Below are positions 14,696 to 14,844 of a stretch of DNA of 14,844 nucleotides, piece after piece. Numbering within the stretch: the first letter of the stretch is position 1; each line of letters starts with the position of its first letter. The notes under the pieces are model-generated. The model ran no database searches. It saw only the letters and a program-made list of their open reading frames with translations, and had not been told where the DNA came from. The stretch spans positions 1 through 14,844 of the forward strand of contig JBCCFX010000085.1 of NCBI GenBank assembly GCA_039029515.1, written 5' to 3'. The position numbers were made by a program, and so were the translations under genes. Origin of the DNA: JBCCFX01 sp039029515 (GTDB lineage: Bacteria > Planctomycetota > Phycisphaerae > Phycisphaerales > SM1A02).

Positions 14696-14844
14696 TCAGG
14701 AAAACTGTCAGAAATCCAGCCCTCACGCGGACTGATGACGAGAGCCCGGAAGTGTTTCTTGAACCACCCCGGACCCGGTGCTAGGTTGCATAGGGTCGAG
14801 GAGGATCACCCGGACGCTCTGTGGCGACGGGTGCTGTGTCGGTG

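Larger units (their letters stand above)
14301..14844. other. Repeat-rich intergenic region without a convincing gene
   Basis: Besides the array and inverted repeat listed separately, this stretch holds a hairpin with arms CCCCGGC (14586-14592) and GCCGGGG (14597-14603), and a shorter one with CCCCG (14641-14645) and CGGGG (14654-14658). The stretch 14480-14550 read on the minus strand has a purine-rich look (GACATGGAGGAAAAAGG, ACACCAAGACCGCGGAGG) that I associate with degenerate intergenic repeats of bacteria. A GAGGAGG at 14798-14804 and a GTG at 14821 could belong to a gene starting at the right edge, but the spacing is too long and only eight codons are visible. Confidence 0.45.

Noticed and set aside
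14798..14844. Gene starting at GTG 14821 behind GAGGAGG
   Set aside because: The 16-base spacing is too long and only eight codons are visible.

Overview
The window looks like chromosomal DNA of a planctomycete (Planctomycetota, possibly a Phycisphaerae relative). Three things suggest this. There are large secreted beta-helix proteins with the cap pattern GDG..W..A..DLQ.A and 'DCN.NGIPD.CEI' calcium-loop-like repeats. There is a membrane Ser/Thr kinase fused to an FGE-sulfatase (SUMF1-type) domain. Many small secreted proteins and lipoproteins are separated by repeat-rich gaps. The lineage is inferred from protein style only; there is no rRNA or marker gene here. No tRNA, rRNA or CRISPR array was seen.

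Layout. (1) Positions 1-4677, minus strand: two tandem paralogous secreted beta-helix genes joined by an ATGA stop/start overlap. The downstream one runs off the left edge and carries an N-terminal M43 (pappalysin-like) metalloprotease domain in which the expected third zinc-binding His is Asp. (2) 4678-5340: a 660-base gap with a possible decayed integrase tail. (3) 5341-6841: an alpha/beta hydrolase (minus) divergent from a small lipoprotein (plus). A perfect dyad lies between them and overlaps a candidate -35 box. (4) 6842-7141: a terminator, heptanucleotide arrays and two GTAG-headed hairpins resembling REP elements. A third, inverted copy lies at 7874-7901. (5) 7142-7812, minus: an Imm70-like immunity protein coupled by ATGA overlap to an unrecognised 85-residue basic protein. 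(6) 8048-9040, minus: a secreted protein made of two copies of a GC..PCLCPI module. (7) 9367-14252, plus: a four-gene operon with a strong terminator at 14275-14300. It holds the kinase and three small exported proteins (two lipoproteins and one with a signal peptide), all sharing the motif PTNGCDV. (8) 14301-14844: a mosaic of short repeats and hairpins without a convincing gene.

The most interesting unit is the operon 9367-14252. A receptor-type kinase whose C-terminal FGE-like domain should lie on the far side of the membrane from its kinase domain is followed by three diverged paralogues of an exported family I do not recognise. A surface sensing or envelope-associated system, with the PTNGCDV proteins as partners or ligands of the receptor domain, is a reasonable hypothesis but is inferred from context only.
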